Position numbers and translations under genes: made by a program. A stretch of DNA of 64,000 nt. It comes from an uncultured Elusimicrobia bacterium (GTDB taxonomy: Bacteria > Elusimicrobiota > Elusimicrobia > Elusimicrobiales > Elusimicrobiaceae). The stretch covers positions 62,001 through 126,000 of the forward strand of contig CAMZGO010000001.1 of assembly GCA_947306425.1 (NCBI GenBank), read 5' to 3'. The notes below the pieces were generated by a model. That model had not been told where the DNA came from and did not search any database. It saw only the letters and a list, made by a program, of their open reading frames with translations. Of this stretch, positions 7,564-16,195 are shown one piece after another. Every line of letters begins with the position of its first letter. The first letter of the stretch is position 1.

Positions 7564-8692
7564 TTAAAACGTTATTATAGTGTCATCAATTTCAGCAGCT
7601 TTTAAGGTACTTGCAGTAGTAATTTCTGGAGTTTGAAAAGATAAATTATTATTTGTGCTTAATTCTTTTTTACCGTCAATTAAAACCCAGCCGCTTTCTA
7701 CTGTAACACCGCAGTAATTTTGATTCGGAAATATTTGGGTAATTTGCGCTTTAGTGTTTCTCAAAAGCGGTTCTATTTCAGTTGGAATTTCGCCATAAGG
7801 CAAGTAAATATTTTTGATTTTCAAATTAAAATCTTTAAGCATATAAAAATAACTTCGCGATAGGGAATTTACAAATAAACAGTCAATTTCCTTAGTGCCG
7901 AGCGCAAGCAAAGCCTTCTTAGCAACACTGCCGCTAATGCTTGCACCAAGCATTTTAGTTTGATTATTTTCCCGCAAAATAACATTTAAATTGTATCGGC
8001 CTTTTAATACGGTAACTTCGCGCGGTTTAATAAAAATACCGCCGCTAAATACCAAAGCCGATAAGAAAAAAGCAACACAAAAAATTTTTAATTTCTTTTT
8101 AAACAATGGTAAATTAAGCAGGGAAAAAAGCAAAATATAATAAGCAATTATTGTTGTTGGTTTCAATGCCGGCATAGTTATATTTGAAAACGGCAAAGCG
8201 GCAAAAAAGTTTACTAAATACTCAAAACAAAAAAGCAAAAATTTAATAGTAAACAAAACCGGCCCAAAAATAAATTTAACAAAAGATGCAAGCCAAAGCA
8301 AAAACCCGCCGCCCATCAAAACCGCACTCAAAGGCACCAAGAGCAAATTGGATAAAACTGCGCTAAATGAAATTTTATAGAAGTAATTTGTAAACACAGG
8401 TAACAAAGCAAGCTGCGCACATAATGAAATAAAAAATAATTCCAAACACCATCTAGCTAACGGGTGAATTTTATAACTTAATTTAAAATTTGAAGTAAAC
8501 AAAATTATTGCGCAAGTTGCAAGAAAAGACATCTGAAATCCGGCTTCAAATAAACTTTGCGGATTTACAATTAAAATAAAGAAAGCGGCAAGTAATAATC
8601 CTTGCATTATTCCGCTTTTACGGCCCAAAATGAAACCCAAAATTCCGGCAACAGTCATCAAATATGCCCGCAGCAAAGGTGCATCCGCACCG
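7564..8692 (-). pseudogene. Truncated duplicate of comEC (C-terminal part)
   Basis: The region 7678-8692 appears identical by eye to 9458-10472 inside the intact comEC, at an offset of 1780 bp. An open frame of 370 residues starts at an internal Met (MLRAYLMTV, 8676) and lacks the N-terminal OB-like region and half of the competence membrane domain. The last ~25 codons differ from those of the full gene. At 8681-8692 the comEC sequence runs directly into the DUF2400 3' end. It is probably non-functional; whether a shortened membrane protein is made is unknown. Confidence 0.85.
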
Positions 8693-8736
8693 ACATGAGT
8701 GAAAAAGATTTAGAAGAAACGGCAAGGAAATTATAG
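8681..8736 (+). pseudogene. Copy 2 of the DUF2400 gene 3' end, fused to comEC
   Basis: The sequence from the shared block GCATCCGCACCG onward reads as the last residues of the DUF2400 protein (DMSEKDLEETARKL, stop TAG 8734-8736). The left side is comEC sequence on the other strand. The junction lies within a 12-bp block that matches 11/12 between DUF2400 (5548-5559) and comEC (10461-10472), which points to a microhomology-mediated tandem duplication. Confidence 0.85.
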
Positions 8737-8737
8737 T

Positions 8738-9220
8738 TTAATATCTATAAGTATTTTCTCCTATAGTTGCATTTTTCTTTCCCGTTTCCAATTTACATAA
8801 ACGATGAGATTTGTCATTAGAATCATTGCTTAATGTAGTGCATCTGCGGTCATTGATAGAGTTAAGTTTAATGTCATAAGACATAGTTACCCCAAAAATT
8901 TTTCTTTTACAATATATAAAAGCGGTTGAAATCTGGCACCTAGACCCGTCTTTTATCTCCATCTTATCATGCTGTACTAAATCACCTTGTAAGTCAATAT
9001 CTAGTCCCTCAAAAGAACCCCAAAACCTATCACTGACCATGTATAACCTATCCACGGCACTTTTGATTGTATGGGCATTTTCTTTTAAAGTCGCAAATTT
9101 TGCTTTTCCCGCTACCATTTGATATTGCGGCAAAGAAATAGCGGCAAGTATGCCGATAATTAAAACAACTACCAATAATTCAATTAAAGTAAAGCCCTTA
9201 ACGTTTTTTATTTTCTTCAT
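8738..9220 (-). CDS. Type IV pilin-like protein (PilE/pseudopilin family)
   Basis: A 160-residue prepilin: leader MKKIKNVKG, cleavage before FTLIELL, hydrophobic core VVVLIIGILAAISLPQYQ, then a variable domain with four Cys. RBS AGGAGG precedes the ATG. Its stop lies 1 bp from the stop of DUF2400 tail copy 2 on the opposite strand. It is the second pilin of the duplicated unit, yet its mature domain has little in common with the 6899-7441 pilin. Expression should depend on the T17-spaced promoter at 9269-9301. Confidence 0.9.
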   Translation of the reverse strand: MKKIKNVKGFTLIELLVVVLIIGILAAISLPQYQMVAGKAKFATLKENAHTIKSAVDRLYMVSDRFWGSFEGLDIDLQGDLVQHDKMEIKDGSRCQISTAFIYCKRKIFGVTMSYDIKLNSINDRRCTTLSNDSNDKSHRLCKLETGKKNATIGENTYRY

Positions 9221-9268
9221 AGATCCTCCTAAAATTACTTATACAGCATTTTTAATTAAAGATACTTA

Positions 9269-9301
9269 TATTGTAGAAAAAAAAAAAAAAAACGTTGTCA
9301 A
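9269..9301 (-). promoter_or_regulatory. Pilin promoter with T17 spacer (candidate phase-variable)
   Basis: On the minus strand TTGACA (9296-9301) is followed by ACG, seventeen T, C and TACAAT (9269-9274), a 21-bp spacer. The upstream block ACGACGATGGAC is shared with the 1460 promoter. The tract is one T longer than at 1469-1484 and two longer than at 18323-18337. Confidence 0.75.
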
Positions 9302-9343
9302 GTCCATCGTCGTAAAAATAAATATAGTTTATGATATGTAGAA

Positions 9344-11188
9344 TTAGAAATTTATAATATTACCGTCGGTTTTAATTGTTTTTAAATTGGCGGAAGAAGA
9401 AACTTTGTCGGCTTTAAAAGATAAATTATTATTCACTCTCGGCTCTTTTTTACCGCTAATTAAAACCCAGCCGCTTTCTACTGTAACACCGCAGTAATTT
9501 TGATTCGGAAATATTTGGGTAATTTGCGCTTTAGTGTTTCTCAAAAGCGGTTCTATTTCAGTTGGAATTTCGCCATAAGGCAAGTAAATATTTTTGATTT
9601 TCAAATTAAAATCTTTAAGCATATAAAAATAACTTCGCGATAGGGAATTTACAAATAAACAGTCAATTTCCTTAGTGCCGAGCGCAAGCAAAGCCTTCTT
9701 AGCAACACTGCCGCTAATGCTTGCACCAAGCATTTTAGTTTGATTATTTTCCCGCAAAATAACATTTAAATTGTATCGGCCTTTTAATACGGTAACTTCG
9801 CGCGGTTTAATAAAAATACCGCCGCTAAATACCAAAGCCGATAAGAAAAAAGCAACACAAAAAATTTTTAATTTCTTTTTAAACAATGGTAAATTAAGCA
9901 GGGAAAAAAGCAAAATATAATAAGCAATTATTGTTGTTGGTTTCAATGCCGGCATAGTTATATTTGAAAACGGCAAAGCGGCAAAAAAGTTTACTAAATA
10001 CTCAAAACAAAAAAGCAAAAATTTAATAGTAAACAAAACCGGCCCAAAAATAAATTTAACAAAAGATGCAAGCCAAAGCAAAAACCCGCCGCCCATCAAA
10101 ACCGCACTCAAAGGCACCAAGAGCAAATTGGATAAAACTGCGCTAAATGAAATTTTATAGAAGTAATTTGTAAACACAGGTAACAAAGCAAGCTGCGCAC
10201 ATAATGAAATAAAAAATAATTCCAAACACCATCTAGCTAACGGGTGAATTTTATAACTTAATTTAAAATTTGAAGTAAACAAAATTATTGCGCAAGTTGC
10301 AAGAAAAGACATCTGAAATCCGGCTTCAAATAAACTTTGCGGATTTACAATTAAAATAAAGAAAGCGGCAAGTAATAATCCTTGCATTATTCCGCTTTTA
10401 CGGCCCAAAATGAAACCCAAAATTCCGGCAACAGTCATCAAATATGCCCGCAGCAAAGGTGCATCCGCACCGGCAATTAAAGTATAAAGTAAAGCAGCGG
10501 TTAAAGCAATAAATGCAGTCCTTTTACGCCCGCCGAAAAATAAAGAACATAAAAAATAAACAATCAAAGTAACAAAACCGACATTCCCTCCGGATGCAAC
10601 AAGCAAGTGCATGGCACCGCTGTCTTGAAAAGCGGTGTATAAAGTATCAGGTATATCGCCCTTTTCACCAAGTGTAATACCGCTTAAAATAGCAGCGGAA
10701 CTAGAAGGTAAATTCTCCCGAAACACATTTAAAATGCTTGTACGGATTTGGGCAAGATAAAACCAAAGCCCTTTAGAATTTTCAACTTTTTCAATTTTAA
10801 CTACATTACCTTGCGTGAAAATATGTTTACGCGCAAGATATTTGCCCCATTCAAAAGAACCGTAATTTTCGCTGTTACCTGGAATAAAGAAATCGCCTTC
10901 AAAAGCAATAATTTGCCCGCGTTGCAATTCTACACAATCTTGGCAGGACAAATACACCTTACCCTTTTGTTCCTTACCGTTTAAAGTTAGAATATCAGCG
11001 TTAAAAAACTGCTTATTTGACTTTAAGCGCGGGTAAGAATTTATATAGGCGCTGACTTTAGCCCTTATCGGGAGTTTATAAAAAATATCATCTTGCTTTG
11101 GTTTTGGAACTTTCAAAAACAAGGAAAGAAAAAGAGTATAAAGTACAAATATCAGAAAAAAGGGCCTTTTGTAAAAAGACGGGTGCAT
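9344..11188 (-). CDS. comEC: ComEC/Rec2-family DNA-uptake channel protein
   Basis: Inner-membrane protein that passes transforming single-stranded DNA into the cytoplasm. It has 614 residues. Residues ~10-30 are a membrane segment, ~40-130 an OB-like exported region (DUF4131-type), and ~190-470 the polytopic competence domain (SGITLGEKGDIP, HLLVASGGNVGF, RAYLMTVAGILGFI). The C-terminal ~130 residues occupy the place of the metallo-beta-lactamase-like domain, but I see no HxHxDH ligand set, so that domain is degenerate or lost. The start overlaps the recR stop by 1 bp (TAATG). About 1 kb of this gene is duplicated at 7564-8692. Confidence 0.88.
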   Translation of the reverse strand: MHPSFYKRPFFLIFVLYTLFLSLFLKVPKPKQDDIFYKLPIRAKVSAYINSYPRLKSNKQFFNADILTLNGKEQKGKVYLSCQDCVELQRGQIIAFEGDFFIPGNSENYGSFEWGKYLARKHIFTQGNVVKIEKVENSKGLWFYLAQIRTSILNVFRENLPSSSAAILSGITLGEKGDIPDTLYTAFQDSGAMHLLVASGGNVGFVTLIVYFLCSLFFGGRKRTAFIALTAALLYTLIAGADAPLLRAYLMTVAGILGFILGRKSGIMQGLLLAAFFILIVNPQSLFEAGFQMSFLATCAIILFTSNFKLSYKIHPLARWCLELFFISLCAQLALLPVFTNYFYKISFSAVLSNLLLVPLSAVLMGGGFLLWLASFVKFIFGPVLFTIKFLLFCFEYLVNFFAALPFSNITMPALKPTTIIAYYILLFSLLNLPLFKKKLKIFCVAFFLSALVFSGGIFIKPREVTVLKGRYNLNVILRENNQTKMLGASISGSVAKKALLALGTKEIDCLFVNSLSRSYFYMLKDFNLKIKNIYLPYGEIPTEIEPLLRNTKAQITQIFPNQNYCGVTVESGWVLISGKKEPRVNNNLSFKADKVSSSANLKTIKTDGNIINF

Positions 11189-11781
11189 TATAGGTCCGTC
11201 CGCCCTTTAAGAGAATGAGTCAAAGTCATTTCATCAATATAATCAAGTTGTGCGCCAAGCGGCACACCATAACCAAGGCGCGAAATTTTACCAACCAGCC
11301 CGCGGAGTAAATCAGCCAGATATAAGGCAGTCATTTCGCCTTCACTGTCGGGGTTAGTGGCCAAGATGATTTCCTTAATTTCTATAGGGGAATTTTGCAC
11401 CCGTTCTAAAAGTTCGCGCACTTTTAAGTTGTCAATATTTTTACCTTCCAAAGGGGAAACAGCACCGTGCAAAACATGGTAAACACCTTTAAAAACTTTT
11501 GTTTTTTCAAGTGCTTCAATATCTTTTGCTTCTTGCACAACGCATAAAATTGATTTATCACGGCTTTTATCGGCACAAATAGGGCAGAGATCTGCTTCCG
11601 AATAATTAAAACATTCTGTACAATATTTAACATTTTTACGGGCTTCAAGTAAGGCCTCAATCAAGGCGGCAACTTCCGCCTCCGGCGCACGTAAATAATG
11701 CAAAGTAAAACGCTCCGCTTGGCGCGGACCTACGCCTTGTAACTTACGAAAACAGTTTTTTAAATTTTCAAGCGTTTTCAT
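11188..11781 (-). CDS. recR: Recombination mediator protein RecR
   Basis: Cytoplasmic RecFOR-pathway protein that helps load RecA at gapped DNA. It is 197 residues, the standard length. The N-terminal helix-hairpin-helix is LQGVGPRQAERFTLHYL. The C4 zinc finger uses C54, C57, C66 and C69. A Toprim domain follows (ILCVVQEAKDIEALEKT, ATNPDSEGEMTALYL), with the C-terminal GVPLGAQLDYIDEMTL. It sits between dnaX (14-bp overlap) and comEC (1-bp overlap). A dnaX-recR pair is common in bacteria. Confidence 0.97.
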   Translation of the reverse strand: MKTLENLKNCFRKLQGVGPRQAERFTLHYLRAPEAEVAALIEALLEARKNVKYCTECFNYSEADLCPICADKSRDKSILCVVQEAKDIEALEKTKVFKGVYHVLHGAVSPLEGKNIDNLKVRELLERVQNSPIEIKEIILATNPDSEGEMTALYLADLLRGLVGKISRLGYGVPLGAQLDYIDEMTLTHSLKGRTDL

Positions 11782-13486
11782 CTTTTGTGCTTATAATTTG
11801 GCCGTCAAAAATACTTAAAATATTTTGGGTTACCGCCCCTGCTTTGACCTTTTCTTTAGGGGAAAAATCCTGCATTGAAAAGGGTTCTTCTTTGCTTATA
11901 AGTTCTTCTTGTACTATAGGTTTTACAGGTTCGGTATTTTGCTTTAAAACATCAACGTATCTTGGATTTTGCGGTACGGATTCTTTTGCAGCTATATCAA
12001 ATTTAAAAGTGATTTTGCGTTTAAATAACTTCAGGGCAATACCTTCAATATCTTTTTTACGCCTATCGCAGGCTTCTTTGGAAAAGGAATCCTTAACCCC
12101 AAAAACCCAATTTTCAGGTGTAAGAAATTGTACTTTAGCCCCTTGTAAACTATCAGCCAAAAAAGGTGAATTTTCCGCCAAAGCATTTTTAAAAACAGAT
12201 ATCGCAGTTATCGGATTGAAAGGGGAAGCTTCTTCTTTCAAGGAAGTTTCTTGTTCCAATATTTTTGTTTCTTGCTTTACTTCTATTTTCTTTATTTCCC
12301 GGTTTGGTTTTGTTTCAATTTTTTCTTCTTGAATATTATTTGAAGGGGTATCATCAGAAGGCCCTCCGCCCTTTTCAAGTGCTTCAAGGCGGGAAATTAA
12401 ACTTTCAATATCAAGCGTTGACTGCATTAAAGTAAATAATCCGACTTCAGCCGCCAAAGCCGGGGTATCGGAATAACGAACTTCGTCATAAAGTTTTGAA
12501 AGTTTCCTTGTTATTGCGGCAACAAAACTTGGTGATGTCTCTTTAATGATATCTTCAGCACCTTCAAAGGGTGCTGCGCCCGAACCAAGTGTAAAATAAA
12601 ATATTTCGCCAAATGCGGTCTTTAGGTCCTTTAACAAAGAAATGGCATCAAAACCCTCTTTCTTAACCATTTCAAAGACCTGATGTAATTTTTGCTCATC
12701 TTTGCGCACTAAAGCAAAAGCGGTTTCTTTTATTACATCACAAGGCATAAGGCCAAGCATTTTGGAAATTAACTCTTCATCCACACGCCCGTTTGAGAAA
12801 GATAAAGCCCTGTCTAAAATAGTTAAAGCATCACGTAAAGCACCGCCGGCATTCTTAGCAATTTGTTTGGCGGCACCGTCGGTAAGTTCAAAATTTTCCG
12901 CACCGGCAAGGTCCAAAAGATGTGTTATTATTTCCTTTTCCTCAATAGGTTTAAACCTAAAAGTTTGGCAACGGGAAGTAATTGTTAAAGGTACTTTATT
13001 AAATTCAGTAGTAGCTAAAATAAAGACAACATGGCTTGGCGGTTCCTCTAATGTTTTAAGCAAAGCATTAAAAGAGGATTTGGAGAGCATATGTACTTCA
13101 TCCAAAATAAAAATTTTATATCTGTCACGCCCTGCCGCTAAACCTACGGAATCAATTATAACTTCCCTAATTTTGTCAACTTGTGTATTGCTTGCAGCAT
13201 CAAGTTCCAAGACGTCAAGGTCTGATGAGGCAGCAATCTCTCTGCATTGCGGGCATTCGCCGCAAGGTTCATCGGTAGGTCCGTGCTGGCAATTCAAGGC
13301 CTTAGCAAGCAAGCGGGCTGTTGTAGTTTTACCGCAGCCGCGCGGACCGTAAAACAAATAGGCAGGTGCAACGCGCCCGCTCTTTACGGCATTCATTAAA
13401 GTGGTTTCAATGCTTTCTTGCCCGACGACCTCTTTGAAGGTTTGCGGGCGGTATTTGTTGGCTAGGGAGATATAGGTCATATACAT
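11768..13486 (-). CDS. dnaX: DNA polymerase III subunit gamma/tau
   Basis: Clamp-loader ATPase of the replicative polymerase, 572 residues. Walker A is GPRGCGKTT (47-55). Four zinc-binding Cys (66, 75, 78, 81) form the usual insert. Walker B is ILDEVHML, and the SRC sensor lies in TITSRCQTFRF. A charged, low-complexity linker (about 375-425) leads to a C-terminal tau-like domain, so this is a full tau form. The start may be the third codon (MTYISLANKYRP at 13480), which matches the family better; neither start has a clear RBS. A 180-bp gap to the upstream pilin holds no gene that I can see. Confidence 0.95.
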   Translation of the reverse strand: MYMTYISLANKYRPQTFKEVVGQESIETTLMNAVKSGRVAPAYLFYGPRGCGKTTTARLLAKALNCQHGPTDEPCGECPQCREIAASSDLDVLELDAASNTQVDKIREVIIDSVGLAAGRDRYKIFILDEVHMLSKSSFNALLKTLEEPPSHVVFILATTEFNKVPLTITSRCQTFRFKPIEEKEIITHLLDLAGAENFELTDGAAKQIAKNAGGALRDALTILDRALSFSNGRVDEELISKMLGLMPCDVIKETAFALVRKDEQKLHQVFEMVKKEGFDAISLLKDLKTAFGEIFYFTLGSGAAPFEGAEDIIKETSPSFVAAITRKLSKLYDEVRYSDTPALAAEVGLFTLMQSTLDIESLISRLEALEKGGGPSDDTPSNNIQEEKIETKPNREIKKIEVKQETKILEQETSLKEEASPFNPITAISVFKNALAENSPFLADSLQGAKVQFLTPENWVFGVKDSFSKEACDRRKKDIEGIALKLFKRKITFKFDIAAKESVPQNPRYVDVLKQNTEPVKPIVQEELISKEEPFSMQDFSPKEKVKAGAVTQNILSIFDGQIISTKDENA

Positions 13487-13666
13487 ACATAATATAAATT
13501 TAAGCGCAATTTAGCAAATAGGGTGTTATGGTTTAACGAATTGTATTAATCAATATGGGCATTCTTACAAATTTAAGAGTTTAGCTCGCTACAGTTTTTA
13601 TTTTAATGCGCTCGTGAAATGTCTACAAAAATACTTATGGGTGTTGATATACGGTTTGGTTTTGTT

Positions 13667-14167
13667 TTACAAATGCCCTTGTTCATTTATTTTATCACAA
13701 TGCTTTTTTTCAATACTAGATATGTTTTCATTAGGAGAACAATGCAACATATTTTCTCTGTCTAAATATAAAGAATAACTATATTTGGGTAATTTATTGG
13801 CAAGAGCTTTATATCCAGAACTTTGTGAGTTACTCAGTTTCCCATCCGGAGAATATAGAAAAAATTTTCCCTTTACTCTTTTTGAATACCAACCGCTCTC
13901 AATAATTTCTCCAAAAATTTCCACATCTAATTTATCCATTTCGTCAACGTTAGCATACCTACCGTTAATTAAATAAAAAGAATCTTGGGCTTTAGCAATA
14001 GCATTCAAATTCACTACAGCTTCTGTTATACGTATTTTTTCCACCGCTAAACGATACTGCGGCAGGGCAATAGCGGCCAAGATACCTATAATAAGCACCA
14101 CAACTAAAAGTTCTAACAGGGTAAAACCTTTAGTGAATCTTTTTGTTTGCATTCTTTTGTCTTTCAT
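13667..14167 (-). CDS. Type IV pilin-like protein (PilE/pseudopilin family)
   Basis: A 166-residue prepilin. The ATG at 14167 is chosen because AAGGAGAAATT precedes it; the frame remains open upstream to 14284, but that part lies inside a structured RNA region. The leader MKDKRMQTKRFTKG is longer than in the sister proteins, then FTLLELL and VVVLIIGILAAIALPQYRLA. The variable domain has only two Cys, towards the C-terminus (LHCSPN, KKHCDK). No TTGACA/poly-T promoter is present; instead the gene follows the candidate structured RNA at 14205-14405. It is the only pilin in the window that is not tail-to-tail with another gene. Confidence 0.88.
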   Translation of the reverse strand: MKDKRMQTKRFTKGFTLLELLVVVLIIGILAAIALPQYRLAVEKIRITEAVVNLNAIAKAQDSFYLINGRYANVDEMDKLDVEIFGEIIESGWYSKRVKGKFFLYSPDGKLSNSQSSGYKALANKLPKYSYSLYLDRENMLHCSPNENISSIEKKHCDKINEQGHL

Positions 14168-14204
14168 AATTTCTCCTTTTCCGTTAATGGTAGGCGGGGC
14201 ATAA

Positions 14205-14405
14205 TTAAAAAACACAAACAAAAAGGCCGTCTTTTGTGGGACTACAATCGCACAAAAAACAGCCGCCCGCCCGTGTGTAAACACGGGCAGATGTCATAAA
14301 TAGTTTATGGCATATAACGACTGCTTTTGGTTTGTAGTCCTTTCCTCTCGGAAACGAGGCCTTACGGCCGCCAAAAACAGAAATTCTTACCGCCCTAAAG
14401 CGGCT
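14205..14405 (-). ncRNA. Candidate structured RNA upstream of a pilin gene
   Basis: On the minus strand a TATAAT (14412-14417) precedes about 200 nt dense in base-paired arms. A 9-bp stem GGACTACAA/TTGTAGTCC (plus coordinates 14331-14339 with 14238-14246) encloses an 8-bp hairpin with a four-base loop (14268-14287). A GGCC-GTAA-GGCC hairpin (14357-14368) can alternatively give its GGCCGT arm to ACGGCC at 14224-14229, immediately before a T-rich tract. It could be a free-standing small RNA (6S-like size and rod shape) or a leader with a terminator switch for the pilin at 14167. No known family was recognised. Confidence 0.45.
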
Positions 14406-14466
14406 TAAATTCATTATATCAAAAAAACACACTTATAAAAAGTTATAATAATAAAAAGGAGATTTT

Positions 14467-16194
14467 ATGAAAAAATATATTTTACCTCTATTTATAATTT
14501 GCGTTTTGCTAATGCCGGCACAAGCAAAACAAAATATCAAACAAAACCCCGTATTAAATGTTATGGAGCAGGAATTAAACCGCGAATTTAAACAGTTAAA
14601 AAAAGTAAAACCGCCTGTGTACTTTTTATCTTATCAAATAACGGAGCGCGATAATTTCTATTTAAGTGCAACACTTGGTACAATTAACTATGAAAAAATC
14701 ATAAAAGAGGCATATTTGGACACTGATGTCCGCGTTGGTACACCGGAACTTGATAATACCCACAAAATCAAACTTGTTGATGCAGACAAATTAAATAATT
14801 CATCTAATAAAAATCTTTTTTTAATCAAAGTTTCTTTAACTGATGAAAACGCATTAAAAAACGCACTTTGGCTTAATACAGACCTTGCCGCAAAAGCCGC
14901 ACAAGAACAATATCAAAAAGTCTTGAACAATAACAAAACCGCCTCAACAAGAAATGATACTTCGGCAGACTTTTCAAAAGCACCGAAAACACCTTCAAAA
15001 TATATCGCCGATATGCCGGAAATAACTATAAATATTCCCGAGCTTAAAACAGAAATGGAAAACCTTTCCGCTTTAATGAAAGGAAAAAAATTTATATTTT
15101 CCTCCGGTGTAGATTTTTATTTGGTACGGGAAACAAATTATTTTGTAAATTCCGAAGGCACAAAAATAAAAGAACCGCGTGTTTTAATTAGGCTTTCTTA
15201 CCAAATAAATTCCAGAAATAAAGACGGCATGCAACTTTCCCGCACTAATTCCTACGACGCTATAACTATGGCAGATTTACCAAGCCAAGAGAAAATAAAG
15301 CAAGATATTTTGAAATCTATTGAAGAACTTAAAGAATTGCAAAATGCACCAAGTGCGGATACTTTTCACGGCCCTGTTATTTTGAAAAACAGGGCGGCAG
15401 GGGTTTTCTTCCACGAAATTTTGGGGCACCGCGTTGAAGGCCACAGGCAAAAAGATGATGATTTTGGGCAAACATTTACCCAAAAAGTGGGCGAGCAAAT
15501 TGTTGCCCCAATCATTACAGTTTACGACAACCCGACAATGACACACTTTAAAGGTATTCCCCTCCGCGGGCATTATTTATATGATGATGAAGGCACACCA
15601 GCCCAAAAAGCGATGATGATTGAAAACGGCATTTTAAAAGGCTTTTTGATGGGGCGATCGCCGATAAAAAACTTCCCAAACTCTAATGGCCACGGGCGCA
15701 AAAGTTACGGAAGGAAAGTCGTTTCCCGCATGGGTGTAACTGTTGTTGAGGCAAAAAATCAAATACCTTACGAAGAACTTGTGCAAAAACTTAAGGCAGA
15801 AATCAAACGCCAAAATAAACCTTATGGTTTGATTATTGACGATATTTCCGGAGGTTTTACCAATATAGATACCTATTCCCCGCAAAGTTTCAAAGTGCAG
15901 CCTTTGCTTGTTTACAAAGTTTTCCCGGACGATAGACCAAATGAACTCATCCGCGGGGCTGATATTGTAGGCACACCTTTAACAAGTTTCAATAAAATTA
16001 TTGCTGCGGCAAACGATGATACTTTATTTAACGGGACTTGTGGGGCAGAATCGGGCTGGGTGCCGGTTTCAGCTATTGCACCTAGTTTGTTAATCAGCGA
16101 ACTTGAAGTGGAAAAGGTAAATAAAACCTATGATAATTTACCCATTTTACCGCCGCCAAGTGCGGAAAATAATTCCAAGCAGGAGGTTAAATAA
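14467..16194 (+). CDS. Exported TldD/PmbA-family metalloprotease
   Basis: A 575-residue TldD-like peptidase. The HExxxH zinc site is HEILGH (H316, E317, H321) within FFHEILGHRVEGHRQ, and the C-terminus has the family's GTCGAESGW and APSLLISELE. Unlike the cytoplasmic E. coli TldD, it starts with a clear signal peptide (MKKYILPLFIICVLLMPAQA), so it should act in the periplasm or outside. RBS AAAGGAG precedes the ATG. The next gene, 1 bp away, is a paralogue without the zinc motif; TldD-TldE works as an active/inactive heterodimer, so this pair probably does too. The substrate is unknown. Confidence 0.88.
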   Translation: MKKYILPLFIICVLLMPAQAKQNIKQNPVLNVMEQELNREFKQLKKVKPPVYFLSYQITERDNFYLSATLGTINYEKIIKEAYLDTDVRVGTPELDNTHKIKLVDADKLNNSSNKNLFLIKVSLTDENALKNALWLNTDLAAKAAQEQYQKVLNNNKTASTRNDTSADFSKAPKTPSKYIADMPEITINIPELKTEMENLSALMKGKKFIFSSGVDFYLVRETNYFVNSEGTKIKEPRVLIRLSYQINSRNKDGMQLSRTNSYDAITMADLPSQEKIKQDILKSIEELKELQNAPSADTFHGPVILKNRAAGVFFHEILGHRVEGHRQKDDDFGQTFTQKVGEQIVAPIITVYDNPTMTHFKGIPLRGHYLYDDEGTPAQKAMMIENGILKGFLMGRSPIKNFPNSNGHGRKSYGRKVVSRMGVTVVEAKNQIPYEELVQKLKAEIKRQNKPYGLIIDDISGGFTNIDTYSPQSFKVQPLLVYKVFPDDRPNELIRGADIVGTPLTSFNKIIAAANDDTLFNGTCGAESGWVPVSAIAPSLLISELEVEKVNKTYDNLPILPPPSAENNSKQEVK

Positions 16195-16195
16195 T

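Noticed and set aside
14330-14360. Possible RNase P RNA, because GAGGAAAG appears on the minus strand
   Set aside because: The motif is too short, the whole region is only ~200 nt, and no other conserved RNase P regions are present.
14205-14432. Open frames through the structured RNA region, including an upstream extension of the pilin at 13667
   Set aside because: They cover hairpin sequence; the pilin has a good RBS and normal leader at 14167.
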